This document shows positions 53,030 to 62,204 of a DNA stretch of 64,000 nucleotides, piece after piece. Numbering within the stretch: the first letter of the stretch is position 1; each line of letters opens with the position of its first letter. The notes below the pieces were generated by a model that did not search any database, had not been told where the DNA came from, and saw nothing but the letters and a program-made list of their open reading frames with translations. This DNA comes from Stenotrophomonas indicatrix (GTDB lineage Bacteria; Pseudomonadota; Gammaproteobacteria; Xanthomonadales; Xanthomonadaceae): assembly GCF_002750975.1 (NCBI RefSeq), contig NZ_PEJS01000001.1, positions 1 to 64,000 on the forward strand, given 5' to 3'. Position numbers and translations under genes: made by a program.

Positions 53030-54391
53030 ATGAGCGCCTCTTTCGTTTCGCCTGATGTGATCCGCCGCCTGTTCGCCCAGGCCATGTCCCGCATGTACCG
53101 CACCGAAGTGCCGTTGTACGGCACGCTGGTGGAACTGGTGGAGCGGATCAACACGCAGGTCCTGGCGCAGGACCCGGCGCTGGCCGCGCAGCTGCTGCGC
53201 AACGACGAGCGTGCCCGCCTGGATGAAGAACGCCATGGCGCGATCCGCGTCGGTACCCCGCAGGAACTGGCAACCCTGCGCCGCCTGTTCGCGGTGATGG
53301 GCATGTACCCGGTGGGCTACTACGATCTGTCGGTGGCCGGCGTGCCGGTGCATTCCACCGCCTTCCGCCCGCTGACCGCCGCTGCGCTGGCACTGAACCC
53401 GTTCCGCGTGTTCACCTCGCTGCTGCGCCTGGAGCTGATCGAAGACGAGGCGCTACGCGCACAGTCGGCCGAGATCCTCGCCCGCCGCCGCATCTTCACC
53501 GACGACGCACTGGCGCTGATCGACCAGGCCGAGCGTGACGGTGGCCTGACCCAGGCCGATGCCGAGCGCTTCGTCGAACAGGCGCTGGAGACCTTCCGCT
53601 GGCATGGCGATGCCACCGTCGACCTGCCGACCTACCATGCCCTGCACAAGGCGCACCGGCTGGTGGCCGACGTGGTCAGCTTCCGTGGCCCGCACATCAA
53701 CCACCTGACCCCGCGCACGCTGGACATCGACGCTGCGCAGGCGGCGATGATCGAGCACGGCATGGCCGCCAAGGCGGTGATCGAGGGCCCCCCGCGTCGC
53801 GCCTGCCCGATCCTGCTGCGGCAGACCAGCTTCAAGGCGCTGGAAGAGGCGGTGCACTTCCCGGGCAACGAAGGCGGCGACGCCGGTACCCATACCGCGC
53901 GCTTCGGCGAGATCGAGCAGCGCGGCCTGGCGCTGACCGCCAAGGGCCGCGCGCTGTACGACCAGCTGCTGACGCAGGCGCGCGATGCCGACGGCGCGGG
54001 CAGCACCGGTGGTGATTATGGGCAGCGCCTGCAGGCGGTGTTCGCCAGCTTCCCGGATGACCACGACACCCTGCGCCAGGAAGGCCTGGGGTATTACCGC
54101 TACCAGCTGACCGACGCTGGCCGCGCCGCGCCGGAGCGCGTGGCCGATCTGCCGGCCGAAGTGCTGGTTGCCGCTGGCCTGGCCACGGCCGACCCGATCG
54201 TCTACGAGGACTTCCTGCCGGTCAGCGCCGCAGGCATCTTCCAGTCGAACCTGGGCGGCGGTGAGCAGCGCGCGTACGCCGCCCATGCCAATCGCGAGGC
54301 CTTCGAACAGGCGCTGGGTGCGGCGGTGAACGATGAGTTCGAGATCTACGAGCGCATCCAGGCCGAATCGCTGGCGAGCCTGCGCACCTGA
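53030..54391 (+). CDS. 2-oxoadipate dioxygenase/decarboxylase (DUF1338, HglS-type)
   Basis: Iron-dependent VOC-fold enzyme of 453 residues that turns 2-oxoadipate into 2-hydroxyglutarate in lysine breakdown; formerly DUF1338/YdcJ. Conserved sites: GYYDLSVAGVPVHSTAFRP (metal His, about 107-110), VSFRGPHINHLTPRTLD (about 216-232) and YEDFLPVSAAGIF (metal Glu, about 390). The other steps of the D-lysine/2-aminoadipate route are not in the window. Start at 53030, weak ribosome site. Confidence 0.9.
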   Translation: MSASFVSPDVIRRLFAQAMSRMYRTEVPLYGTLVELVERINTQVLAQDPALAAQLLRNDERARLDEERHGAIRVGTPQELATLRRLFAVMGMYPVGYYDLSVAGVPVHSTAFRPLTAAALALNPFRVFTSLLRLELIEDEALRAQSAEILARRRIFTDDALALIDQAERDGGLTQADAERFVEQALETFRWHGDATVDLPTYHALHKAHRLVADVVSFRGPHINHLTPRTLDIDAAQAAMIEHGMAAKAVIEGPPRRACPILLRQTSFKALEEAVHFPGNEGGDAGTHTARFGEIEQRGLALTAKGRALYDQLLTQARDADGAGSTGGDYGQRLQAVFASFPDDHDTLRQEGLGYYRYQLTDAGRAAPERVADLPAEVLVAAGLATADPIVYEDFLPVSAAGIFQSNLGGGEQRAYAAHANREAFEQALGAAVNDEFEIYERIQAESLASLRT

Positions 54392-54551
54392 TGCGGAACA
54401 CCCGCCGGGCATGGCCCGGCGCTACCAAGGTGTGATGCGGAACACCGCCGGGCATGGCCCGGCGCTACCAAGGTGCGATGCGGAACACCTGCCGGGCATG
54501 GCCCGGCGCTACCAAGGTGCGATGCGGGGTAGCGCCGGGCCATGCCCGGCG
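54391..54551. repeat. Tandem array of four SMAG REPs
   Basis: Three direct copies of a 43-44-base unit (atgcggaacacc, then CGCCGGGCATGGCCCGGCGCTAC, then caaggtg), starting at 54391, 54435 and 54478, followed by one inverted GTAGCGCCGGGCCATGCCCGG (54529-54551). The array fills the gap between the convergent HglS and CoA-transferase genes. Confidence 0.9.
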
Positions 54552-54563
54552 AACCGGCAATAC

Positions 54564-56078
54564 TCAGGCCTTCATGGTCCCCGTATCCAGCCACCGCTGG
54601 TGCCACGACAGCGCCTCCGGCAGCAGGTGCGGGGTGTGCTTGCCGTAGCTCTCGCGGCTGGCGCGGTCGAAGTAGTCCTGCAGCTGCGCGCGGAAATCCG
54701 GGTGCGCGCAGTTGTCGATCAGCACCTGCGCGCGCTTGCGCGGGGTCAGGCCACGCAGATCGGCCAGGCCCTGTTCGGTCACGATCACCGACACGTCGTG
54801 CTCGGTGTGGTCGACATGGCTGGCCATCGGCACGATCGCCGAAATGGTGCCGTTCTTCGCCGTCGACGGGCTCAGGAACGCAGACAGGAAACCATTGCGC
54901 GCGAAGTCGCCCGAACCGCCGATGCCGTTCATGATCCGCGTGCCCATCACGTGCGTGGAATTGACGTTGCCGTAGATGTCCACCTCGATCATGCCGTTCA
55001 TGCCGATGCAGCCCAGGCGGCGCACCAGTTCCGGATGGTTGGAGATTTCCTGCGTGCGCATGATGATGCGCTCGCGGTAGAAATCGATGTTCTCCTTGAA
55101 CGTCTCGTTGGCCTGCGGGCTCAGTGCGAAGCCGGTGCACGAGGCATAGCTCAGCACGCCGTCGCGCAGCAGGTCGAGCATGCCGTCCTGGATCACTTCG
55201 GTGAACGCGGCCAGGTCGCGGAAACCACTCTTGGCCAGGCCGGCCAGCACCGCATTGGGGATGTTGCCCACGCCCGACTGCAGCGGCAGCAGGTTGGCCG
55301 GCAGGCGGCCGCGCTTCACTTCGTGCTGCAGGAACTCGATCAGGTGCGCGGCAATCTGTTCGCTGGTCGCATCGATCGGGCTGAACGGGCTGTTGCGGTC
55401 GGGGCCGTTGGTGCGCACCACGGCCACGATCTTGTCCGGGTCGCAGCGCAGCGCGGTCTCGCCGATGCGGTCGTTGGCATTGACCAGCGGAATCGGCTTG
55501 CGGTGCGGCGGCAGCGCGGTGCCGTAGTAGATGTCATGCATGCCGTCCACGCCGGCCGGCTGCCACTCGTTGACCTCGATGATCACCTTCTTGGCCAGGT
55601 CCAGCCAGGTCTTGTTGTTGCCCAGCGAGGTGGACGGCACCAGCGAGCCATCCTCGCGGATCGCCGAGACCTCGACCACGGCGGTATCGATCTCACCGTA
55701 GAAGCCGAACCAGACGTGCTGGGCGACGTGGCTGAGGTGGATGTCGATGTAATCCAGCTTGCCCTCGTTGATGCGGTTGCGCGCATCCGGGTCGCTCTGG
55801 AACGGCATGCGCATGGCGATGCCATCGGCCTTGGCCAGCGCGCCATCGAGTTCCGGCGCGGTGGAGGCGCCGGTCATCAGGCTGATCTGGAAGGGCAGGC
55901 CCTGGGCATGCACCGATTCGATGCGGCGGGCCAGCTCAACGGGAACGGCCTTGGGGTAACCGGAGCCGGTAAAGCCGCTCATGGCCACGGTTTCACCGGG
56001 CTGGATCAGCGCGGCTGCGGCCTCGGCGGAGACCACGCGGTCACGAAGACGCGCGTTGGCGATGCGATCAACAGTCAT
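54564..56078 (-). CDS. Acetyl-CoA hydrolase/transferase family, succinyl-CoA:acetate type
   Basis: 504-residue cytosolic CoA-transferase. Family marks: SGFTGSGYPKAVP near the N-terminus, LSHVAQHVWFGFYG, IPLQSGVGNIPNAVLAGL, and the catalytic Glu region FTEVIQDGMLDLL (about 295). GGSGDFARNG lies in the C-terminal domain. This matches AarC/ScpC/Cat1 enzymes, which shift CoA between succinate, acetate and propionate. Isolated gene; a possible detour of the citrate cycle in acetate-rich conditions. Confidence 0.9.
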   Translation of the reverse strand: MTVDRIANARLRDRVVSAEAAAALIQPGETVAMSGFTGSGYPKAVPVELARRIESVHAQGLPFQISLMTGASTAPELDGALAKADGIAMRMPFQSDPDARNRINEGKLDYIDIHLSHVAQHVWFGFYGEIDTAVVEVSAIREDGSLVPSTSLGNNKTWLDLAKKVIIEVNEWQPAGVDGMHDIYYGTALPPHRKPIPLVNANDRIGETALRCDPDKIVAVVRTNGPDRNSPFSPIDATSEQIAAHLIEFLQHEVKRGRLPANLLPLQSGVGNIPNAVLAGLAKSGFRDLAAFTEVIQDGMLDLLRDGVLSYASCTGFALSPQANETFKENIDFYRERIIMRTQEISNHPELVRRLGCIGMNGMIEVDIYGNVNSTHVMGTRIMNGIGGSGDFARNGFLSAFLSPSTAKNGTISAIVPMASHVDHTEHDVSVIVTEQGLADLRGLTPRKRAQVLIDNCAHPDFRAQLQDYFDRASRESYGKHTPHLLPEALSWHQRWLDTGTMKA

Positions 56079-56204
56079 GACGACAGCGTTTCTGGGGGGA
56101 ATCCCGATTATCGGCCATCCCCCGCCGTACGGGGGGTTCTACCTTCGTGGAATGGTGTTTCCGGCAAGGCCTCTCCCATACCCGTCAGTTTTGTTTTGCA
56201 GTGC

Positions 56205-56303
56205 AGCGTGCAAAGTACTTTCGTACACCGCACGATGGCCCTGCATCCCGACGTGGGGGAGGGAGCAGAGCCCGCTGGCAGTTCGCTGCAAGCGGGCTTT
56301 TTT
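56205..56303 (+). ncRNA. Candidate small RNA upstream of glnE
   Basis: A strong plus-strand terminator (AGCCCGCT 56269-56276 with AGCGGGCT 56291-56298, an inner GCAG-ttcg-CTGC tip, then T6) has no plus-strand gene before it. The upstream stretch has a gtacgaaagtac-like small hairpin (gtac-tttc-gtac, about 56216-56227) and several A/T-rich stretches that could be a promoter (ttttgttttgcag about 56187-56200). The 5' end given is a guess. It may also be a leader attenuator for glnE. Confidence 0.4.
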
Positions 56304-56344
56304 ATTGCCTGTCGCCCAAGATGAATGCGCGGATTCCATTTTCG

Positions 56345-56367
56345 GTAGTGCCGGCCGCTGGCCGGCA
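56345..56367 (+). repeat. SMAG REP upstream of glnE
   Basis: GTAGTGCCGGCCGCTGGCCGG element, identical in its arms to those at 19684 and 62129. Confidence 0.88.
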
Positions 56368-56453
56368 ACCCCAGCAACCTCCGGCGATATCGCAGCAAGC
56401 GGTCACAGCCCTTCGCCGTTGGCAAAGGGATGCGACCCCGCGAGAATCAGTGC

Positions 56454-59249
56454 ATGACCCTCGCCCCCGCCGAATTGCCCGCCACCCTGCAGCCCCTCGT
56501 CCACCGCGCGCTGACGCGCCTGGCCCAGGCAGTGCCCGATCCCATCCCGGCCGAACTGCAGCCGATGCTGGTGCAGCTGGCCATCAGCAGCGACTTCGCC
56601 CTGGACACCCTGGTGCGCCAGCCCGGCCTGCTGGCGCAGCTGGCCGCGCCGGGCTGCCCGCCGCTGCCGGCGCCGGTGCTCGACCCGCTGCAGCCCAGCG
56701 ACTGGCCGGCACAACTGCGACGCTGGCGCACGGCGATGTCCACCCGCTTGATCTGGCGCGACCTGGCCGGGCTGGATGACGTGCCGCAGACCCTGGCGGG
56801 CGCTACCGCGTTGGCCGAGGACTGCCTGCGCTTGGCGCTGGACGCCCTGCAGCAGGAGTTCGCCCAGCGCCACGGGGTGATCGCCGATGACCACGGCCAA
56901 CCGCAGCAGCTGGTGGTGTTCGGGCTGGGCAAGCTGGGCGGTGGCGAGCTCAACTTCAGTTCCGATGTCGATCTGGTCTACGCCTACGTGCAGGGCGGTG
57001 AATCCGACGGTCCGCGCGCGCTGGCGGCCGAAGAGTACTTCGCCCGCCTCGGCCAGCGCCTGGCCAAGCTGCTGGATGAAACCACCGTCGATGGCTTCAG
57101 CCATCGCGTCGACCTGCGCCTGCGCCCGTTCGGCAGCGCAGGCCGCGTCGCGCTGTCATTTGCCGCAATGGATCAGTACTTCCAGCGCGAAGGCCGTGAC
57201 TGGGAGCGCTATGCCTGGTTGAAGGCGCGCGCGGTGGCGGGCGATATCGCCGCTGGCGAGGCCTGGCTGCAGACCCTGCGTCCGTTCGTGTACCGCCGCT
57301 ACCTGGATTTCACCGCGCTCGACGGCCTGCGCGAGATGAAAGCGGCGATCACCGCTGAAGTCGCCCGCCGCGAGATGCACGACGACATCAAGCGCGGTGC
57401 CGGTGGCATCCGCGAGATCGAATTCCTGTGCCAAGCGCTGCAGCTCATTCGCGGTGGCCGTGAGCCGGTGCTGCGTGAGCGGCGGTTGCTGGTCGCGCTG
57501 GACGCGCTGGTGGCTGCCGGGCAGATCGCCCGCGATGATGGCGCCGCACTGCGCGAGGCCTATCTGTTCCTGCGCCGGCTGGAAAACCGCCTGCAGATGC
57601 TGCGCGATGCGCAGACCCACGTGCTGCCCAGCGATGCGCTGGATCGCCAGCGGATTGCCGTCGGCCTCGGCTATGCCGATTGGGATGCGCTGCGCGACGC
57701 ACTGCGTGTGCAGCAGCAGCGTGTCAGTACCGAGTTCGGTGCGCTGCTGGCACCACGCAAGGGCCAGGCAGCGCCGGATGCGCTGGCCAATTACTGGCGC
57801 AGTCTGCCCGAAGGCAGCAACGCGCCGCTGCTGGCCGAGGCCGGTTTCCTCGATGCCAATGGCGCCGATCAGTCACTGCGCGATTTCGCCCAGGGCACGG
57901 GCGTGAAGTCGCTGTCCGATGCGGCGCGTGCGCGCCTGGACCGCGTACTGCCGGCACTGCTGCACGCCGCCACCCGTTCACCGCAGCCCGATGCCGCACT
58001 CAAGCGCGTGCTCGGCCTGCTGCAGGCAGTGCTGCGCCGTACCAGCTACCTGGCGCTGCTGGACGAACAGCCCAGCGCGCTTGCGCGACTGGTCGACGTG
58101 CTGGCACGCAGCGCGCTGCTGGCCGAGCGCCTGGCCGCGTATCCGCTGCTGCTGGACGAACTGCTGGACGTACGCGTGTCCGGGCCGATGCCCGACGCCG
58201 ACGGCATGCTGGCCGAATGCCGGCAGGTGCTGCCGGTGGAAGATCCCGAATCGCAGCTGCGCTGGCTCAATGAAACTCGCCTGGCGTTGAGCTTCCGCAT
58301 GGCCATGGCCACGCTGGATGGCCGCCAGGGCGCGGTCGACAGCACCCGGCAACTGGCCGAACTGGCGCAGGCGGTAGTCATCACCGTGTTGGCGATGGCC
58401 GAGGCCGATATGCACGCCGCGCACGGCGCTATCGCCGGCGGCCGCTTCGCGATCATCGGTTACGGCAGCCTGGGCGGCCTGGAGCTGGGTTTCGGCTCGG
58501 ATCTGGACCTGGTGTTCCTGCACGATCACCCGCCGGGTGTGGAAGCCAGTGACGGCGCGCGCCCGCTGGAGCCGGGCCGCTGGTATGCGCGCCTGGCCCA
58601 GAAGGTGATGGCGCTGCTGGCTGCAGTCACCGCCGCCGGCCGCCTGTACGACATCGACGTGCGCCTGCGTCCGGATGGTGGCAAGGGCTCGCTGGTGTCT
58701 TCGCTGGCCAGCTACACCGAGTACCAGCGCGATCGCGCATGGACCTGGGAGCACCAGGCGCTGGTGCGCGCACGCGGCGTGGCCGGCGATGCCAGCCTGC
58801 TGCAGGATTTCGAACAGGTACGTGCGCAGACCCTGGGCCGCGAACGTGATCGCGCAACGCTGTATGCCGATGTGGTGAAGATGCGCGGACGCATGCGCAC
58901 CGAACTGGACCGCAGCGATGCCGCGCGACTCGACCTGAAGCAGGGCGCGGGTGGCGTGGTCGACCTGGAATTCCTGCTGCAGACCGGCGTGCTGGCATGC
59001 AGTGCGCAAACCCCTGCATTGCTGCAGCCGCGTGCCACGCCTGCATTGATCGACGCGCTGGCCGCGGCGGAGTTCCTGCCCGAAGCCACCGCACAGGCGC
59101 TGCATCGCGCGCATGCCACGCTGCTGGAGGTCGGGCTGGCCTGCACGCTGGATCGCCGGCCGCGCTTGGCACCGACCACGCCGGCCATCGAAGAGGCGTG
59201 TGCGGCGATCCGCGCCGCGTGCATCGCCGCGGAGCTGCCGTTCGCCTGA
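56454..59249 (+). CDS. glnE: Glutamine synthetase adenylyltransferase/deadenylase
   Basis: Controls glutamine synthetase by adding and removing AMP in response to PII. 931 residues with two nucleotidyltransferase domains: the N-terminal deadenylase with [18 protein letters not shown] (about 155-172) and the C-terminal adenylylase with [18 protein letters not shown] (about 668-685). A regulatory helical domain lies between and at the end. Both catalytic D-x-D pairs are intact. ATG at 56454 is preferred to an in-frame ATG 24 bases earlier. Confidence 0.96.
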   Translation: MTLAPAELPATLQPLVHRALTRLAQAVPDPIPAELQPMLVQLAISSDFALDTLVRQPGLLAQLAAPGCPPLPAPVLDPLQPSDWPAQLRRWRTAMSTRLIWRDLAGLDDVPQTLAGATALAEDCLRLALDALQQEFAQRHGVIADDHGQPQQLVVFGLGKLGGGELNFSSDVDLVYAYVQGGESDGPRALAAEEYFARLGQRLAKLLDETTVDGFSHRVDLRLRPFGSAGRVALSFAAMDQYFQREGRDWERYAWLKARAVAGDIAAGEAWLQTLRPFVYRRYLDFTALDGLREMKAAITAEVARREMHDDIKRGAGGIREIEFLCQALQLIRGGREPVLRERRLLVALDALVAAGQIARDDGAALREAYLFLRRLENRLQMLRDAQTHVLPSDALDRQRIAVGLGYADWDALRDALRVQQQRVSTEFGALLAPRKGQAAPDALANYWRSLPEGSNAPLLAEAGFLDANGADQSLRDFAQGTGVKSLSDAARARLDRVLPALLHAATRSPQPDAALKRVLGLLQAVLRRTSYLALLDEQPSALARLVDVLARSALLAERLAAYPLLLDELLDVRVSGPMPDADGMLAECRQVLPVEDPESQLRWLNETRLALSFRMAMATLDGRQGAVDSTRQLAELAQAVVITVLAMAEADMHAAHGAIAGGRFAIIGYGSLGGLELGFGSDLDLVFLHDHPPGVEASDGARPLEPGRWYARLAQKVMALLAAVTAAGRLYDIDVRLRPDGGKGSLVSSLASYTEYQRDRAWTWEHQALVRARGVAGDASLLQDFEQVRAQTLGRERDRATLYADVVKMRGRMRTELDRSDAARLDLKQGAGGVVDLEFLLQTGVLACSAQTPALLQPRATPALIDALAAAEFLPEATAQALHRAHATLLEVGLACTLDRRPRLAPTTPAIEEACAAIRAACIAAELPFA

Positions 59250-59261
59250 CCGCCTGCAATG

Positions 59262-59491
59262 GCGGTAGCAGCTTTGGGTGGGTGCCGATCTCTGGCACCC
59301 ACCGGGTCAATGGCTCGGCGATGGCCTTCCATTGGTAGGTGCCGACCGTTGGTCGGCACAATCTCTCAGCTGCGATGAACCCTGGAGAAGCGTGCCGACC
59401 AACGTTCGGCACCCACCGGGTTCAGGGAGTGTGCCAACCAAGGTTGGCAGCTACCGGGTTCAGAGAGTGCGCCAACCAAGGTTGGCACCCA
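59262..59491. repeat. Array of GTAG-like palindromes with varied arms
   Basis: Five imperfect dyads: gtagcagc...gggtgccgatc...ggcacccacc (about 59265-59303), gtaggtgccgaccgttggtc... (59335-59359), gtgccgaccaacgttcggca (59392-59415), gtgccaaccaaggttggcag then ctacc (59431-59455) and gcgccaaccaaggttggcac (59469-59491). The arms (GCCGACC, GCCAACC) differ from the common SMAG arms, so this may be a diverging subtype. Confidence 0.7.
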
Positions 59492-59503
59492 CCGGTGAGG
59501 CGG

Positions 59504-60064
59504 TCAGCCCGCTGTACGCAGCGGCGCCATCTTCCACAGCAGCGCGCGGAACGGGGCCAGCAGGCACACGCCGATCGCCAGCTTCACCGCCAGGTCGCCC
59601 GCCGCCCAGCTCACCCACGGCAGGGTGGAACCGGCGAAGGCGATCGACCAGAAGATCGTGGTGTCCACCGTGGCGCTGCAGGTGGTGGCCACCATCGGTG
59701 CGCGCCACCAGCTGCCGCGGCGCAGGCGATCGAATACGGTGATGTCCAGCAACTGGGCCACGATGAAGGCCGAGCACGAGGCGATCGCAATGCGCGGCGT
59801 CGCCACCCACACCGACAGCAGCACCGCCACCGCAAACCCGATCCACGCCACGCGGCGGGCCGGGCCCGGGCCGAAGCGGCGGTTGATCAGGTTGCTGACC
59901 AGAAAGGCCACCGGGTAGCTGAAAGCACCCCAGGTCAGCCAGTCATTGATCGGGTACTGCACCAGCACGTTGGACAGCAGCACCACCGCGCCCATGGCCA
60001 GCACCGCCAGCACCAGGGCGCGGGCGGTCAACGGGGCAAAAACAGGCGCAGGACGCACGGACAT
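59504..60064 (-). CDS. VUT-family (YhhQ-like) queuosine precursor transporter
   Basis: 186-residue inner-membrane protein with six helices. Conserved text: GAFSYPVAFLVSNLINRRFG (about 46-65), ATPRIAIASCSAFIVAQLLD (about 88-107) and TTCSATVDTTIFWSIAFAG. E. coli YhhQ imports the queuosine precursors preQ0/preQ1; the same role is likely here. No queuosine-synthesis gene or preQ1 riboswitch seen nearby. Confidence 0.88.
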   Translation of the reverse strand: MSVRPAPVFAPLTARALVLAVLAMGAVVLLSNVLVQYPINDWLTWGAFSYPVAFLVSNLINRRFGPGPARRVAWIGFAVAVLLSVWVATPRIAIASCSAFIVAQLLDITVFDRLRRGSWWRAPMVATTCSATVDTTIFWSIAFAGSTLPWVSWAAGDLAVKLAIGVCLLAPFRALLWKMAPLRTAG

Positions 60065-60138
60065 GGCGAGCCAAGGGACAAAGGGGATCGCCCATTATCC
60101 GCCCGGCCCGCCGCAAAGCCAAAAACGGCCGTTCAGTT

Positions 60139-60654
60139 TTACAGCTGCTCGCTCAGCGCGTCGCCGGCGGCATAGGCGGTCGGCACATAGGCCAGGGCCT
60201 TGCCGTCACTGTTCTTCACTGTCCAGCCGGCACCGGCATCGGTCGGGTCGAAGCGCACCTGCTGGCCCACTACGAAACCGGCCACCGGGTCTTCGCCCTC
60301 GATCGCCGGCCACTGCAGGGTGGCGGTCTGGTCGGCCTTGTCCGGCACCTGCAGCTGCACCTGGCGCTCGCCAGCGGCGGTGGTCGCCACCTGCTTCACT
60401 TCCATCGGCGGCAGCGGCACTGCCGGAGTGCGCTCGGCCACCCGGCCATTGCGCTCGCTGGCCTTGAACGGCGCCTTGGACAGTGCGGCCAGGCCCATCG
60501 AGGTGGCCAGTGGAACCGACACCACGATCAGCGAAGTGACCAGCACGCTGGCCTGGCCGCTGTTGATGTGCGGGGCGGCACCAGCGTGCACGGTCGGCAC
60601 CGTCAGGGCCGAGAGCAGCAGGGCGGCGGCGGGGGCGCGCAGGGAACGAAGCAT
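60139..60654 (-). CDS. Secreted protein, paralogue B of the DUF2145 operon
   Basis: 171 residues. Signal peptide cleaved near VHAGA (about 24), then a second hydrophobic segment (about 36-60, SVLVTSLIVVSVPLATSMGL) that may anchor it. The C-terminal domain (about 85-171) shares a pattern with its upstream neighbour: VQLQVPDKADQTATLQWP, then DPVAGFVVGQQVRFDP, then GWTVKNSDGKALAYVP. Function unknown. AGGAGG five bases before the ATG. Third gene of a minus-strand operon, 32 bases after paralogue A. Confidence 0.8.
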   Translation of the reverse strand: MLRSLRAPAAALLLSALTVPTVHAGAAPHINSGQASVLVTSLIVVSVPLATSMGLAALSKAPFKASERNGRVAERTPAVPLPPMEVKQVATTAAGERQVQLQVPDKADQTATLQWPAIEGEDPVAGFVVGQQVRFDPTDAGAGWTVKNSDGKALAYVPTAYAAGDALSEQL

Positions 60655-60686
60655 GGTGACCTCCTGGTCAGGATGAAGGCAGCGGC

Positions 60687-61181
60687 TCAGCGCTGCGTAT
60701 CGAAAATGTCGCGGGGGCCGGTGGCCTCGGGCAGGTACTCCAGCGGCCGGCCCTGGTTGTCGCTCACCCGCCAGCCGTTGCCCGATTCAGCAGGCTCGAA
60801 ATTCACGGTCTGGCCCACGTTGAACTGCACGGCCGGGTCACCGGGGCGCTTGGGCCATTGCATGGACGCGGTGTTCTGCGGGTTGGCGGGGTCCTGCAGC
60901 AGCACTTCACGGCGACCATCGACGGTGGTGGAGATGGCGCTGACCTGCATCTGCGGCAGCTTCACCCGCGGGCCCTGGCCGGGGGGCATGCCCGCATCGT
61001 TGGTTTCACCAGCCGCGGCTGCGCGCGCCCGTTCCACCATCGGCGCGGACATCTCCAGGCTCGGCCCCTCGGGCACGCTGTTCTGGATGATCACGATGCG
61101 GCGCTCGGCATGTGCCGGTGCTGCAGACAACAGGCTGCCGCACAGAAGCACGGCCAACGCGGAAAACTGCAGGTTGCGCAT
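60687..61181 (-). CDS. Secreted protein, paralogue A of the DUF2145 operon
   Basis: 164 residues. Signal peptide cleaved near AHAER (about 25). A polar middle with Gly/Pro is followed by the domain shared with the next gene: REVLLQDPANPQNTASMQWP, DPAVQFNVGQTVNFEPAESG and GWRVSDNQGRPLEYLP. Unlike its relative it has no second hydrophobic segment. Two ATGs (61184, 61181); the second has better spacing to GGAG. Starts 18 bases after the DUF2145 gene. Function unknown. Confidence 0.8.
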   Translation of the reverse strand: MRNLQFSALAVLLCGSLLSAAPAHAERRIVIIQNSVPEGPSLEMSAPMVERARAAAAGETNDAGMPPGQGPRVKLPQMQVSAISTTVDGRREVLLQDPANPQNTASMQWPKRPGDPAVQFNVGQTVNFEPAESGNGWRVSDNQGRPLEYLPEATGPRDIFDTQR

Positions 61182-61199
61182 CATCTTCTCCTTGCCAGG

Positions 61200-62048
61200 T
61201 CAGGGCGCAGCGGCGGCAGTGTCGGCCGTCGCATGCGCAATGGTCAGTTCCTGCTGCAGCTGGCTGCGCTGGTGCAGGAAGTCGAATACCGATTCCACCG
61301 TCACCACCGAGTAGTTGCCGGAAATGCGTTCGCTGGCCGGATGGTCGGTGGTGGTGGCGTTGGCCACGAACAAGCGCGCACCCACGCGCTTGCCCAGGCC
61401 GATATGCAGCACGCTGGGCTGGTACTTCTGCGCGCGCAGCCATTGCTGTGCCTGTTCGCGCTTGACGATGACCGGGCCCCCTTCGGCCTGCGCCATCGCT
61501 GCGGCCAGCACTTCCAGGATCCACTGGTTGGAATTCTGGAAGTCGGTAGCGAACGGATAGGCCACGACGTTGTAGTTCGATTCGTGCAGCGCCTTGGGCT
61601 GGATCGCCGGCGCTGCCAGCATCCGCTTCAGTGCAGCCTGCAACGCCGGGGGCGGCACGCCGATGCGCAGATCGGTATGGGTGCCGCTTTCACCGACGAA
61701 ATTACCCAGGCCCTCGCGGTACAGCTGCGAGCTGTCGGTCTTGCAGCGGTTGAGCAGGTGCATCGCGCGCCAGCGGCCGTCGTCCTCGCGCAGCAGGAAG
61801 GCCAGGTGGCTGTGGCGCAGGCCGTAGCGGCTCAGGTCCTGGCCGCCACGCGCGGCGATCACCACGTCCACGTCGGGCAGCGCATCCAGGCGCTCGGCCG
61901 TGGTCCACGCCACATCGAACATCGCCGCCTGCGCGGCCACGCTGGGGTAGCGCTCGCGGCAGGTACCGCTGTCGGCCCATGCCGGCACGGTGGCCAGCAG
62001 GCCCATCGACAGCAGCAGGGCGCAGCGCAGGCGATGCAGACGTTCCAT
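61200..62048 (-). CDS. DUF2145 family secreted protein
   Basis: 282 residues. Signal peptide cleaved near AWADS (about 26). The DUF2145 pattern is clear: VVIAARGGQDLSRYGLRHSH near the N-terminus, NRCKTDSSQLYREGLGNFV, NYNVVAYPFATDFQNSNQW and a long helical end. RxGxDLS, SHxAF and NCGT/NRCKT positions suggest a cysteine-peptidase-like (NlpC-related) fold; that is inference. First gene of the three-gene secreted operon. Confidence 0.82.
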   Translation of the reverse strand: MERLHRLRCALLLSMGLLATVPAWADSGTCRERYPSVAAQAAMFDVAWTTAERLDALPDVDVVIAARGGQDLSRYGLRHSHLAFLLREDDGRWRAMHLLNRCKTDSSQLYREGLGNFVGESGTHTDLRIGVPPPALQAALKRMLAAPAIQPKALHESNYNVVAYPFATDFQNSNQWILEVLAAAMAQAEGGPVIVKREQAQQWLRAQKYQPSVLHIGLGKRVGARLFVANATTTDHPASERISGNYSVVTVESVFDFLHQRSQLQQELTIAHATADTAAAAP

Positions 62049-62128
62049 GTAAACCGCTCCAGACGCGGGCAGGCCCGCGCGCCGATCATACCCGCATCGC
62101 TGGAATCAGCGCTCCACGGGTGGGTGAG

Positions 62129-62204
62129 GTAGTGCCGGCCGCTGGCCGGCATCCGCATATACGTCGCCGAAGATCATGAGTTGCCGGCCAGCGGCCGGCA
62201 CTAC
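62129..62204. repeat. SMAG REP pair overlapping a stop codon
   Basis: GTAGTGCCGGCCGCTGGCCGGCA (62129-62151) and the inverted TGCCGGCCAGCGGCCGGCACTAC (62182-62204). The second supplies the minus-strand TAG stop of the ELM1-like gene. Confidence 0.9.

Larger units (their letters stand above)
56079..56453. other. Intergenic region before glnE
   Basis: 375 bases between divergent genes. Holds the CoA-transferase promoter side, a candidate small RNA with an orphan terminator (to 56303) and one REP (56345-56367). No protein gene supported. Confidence 0.65.

Noticed and set aside
54391..54551. Short CRISPR-like array
   Set aside because: Units are contiguous palindromic REPs with nearly identical spacers, and no cas gene is present.
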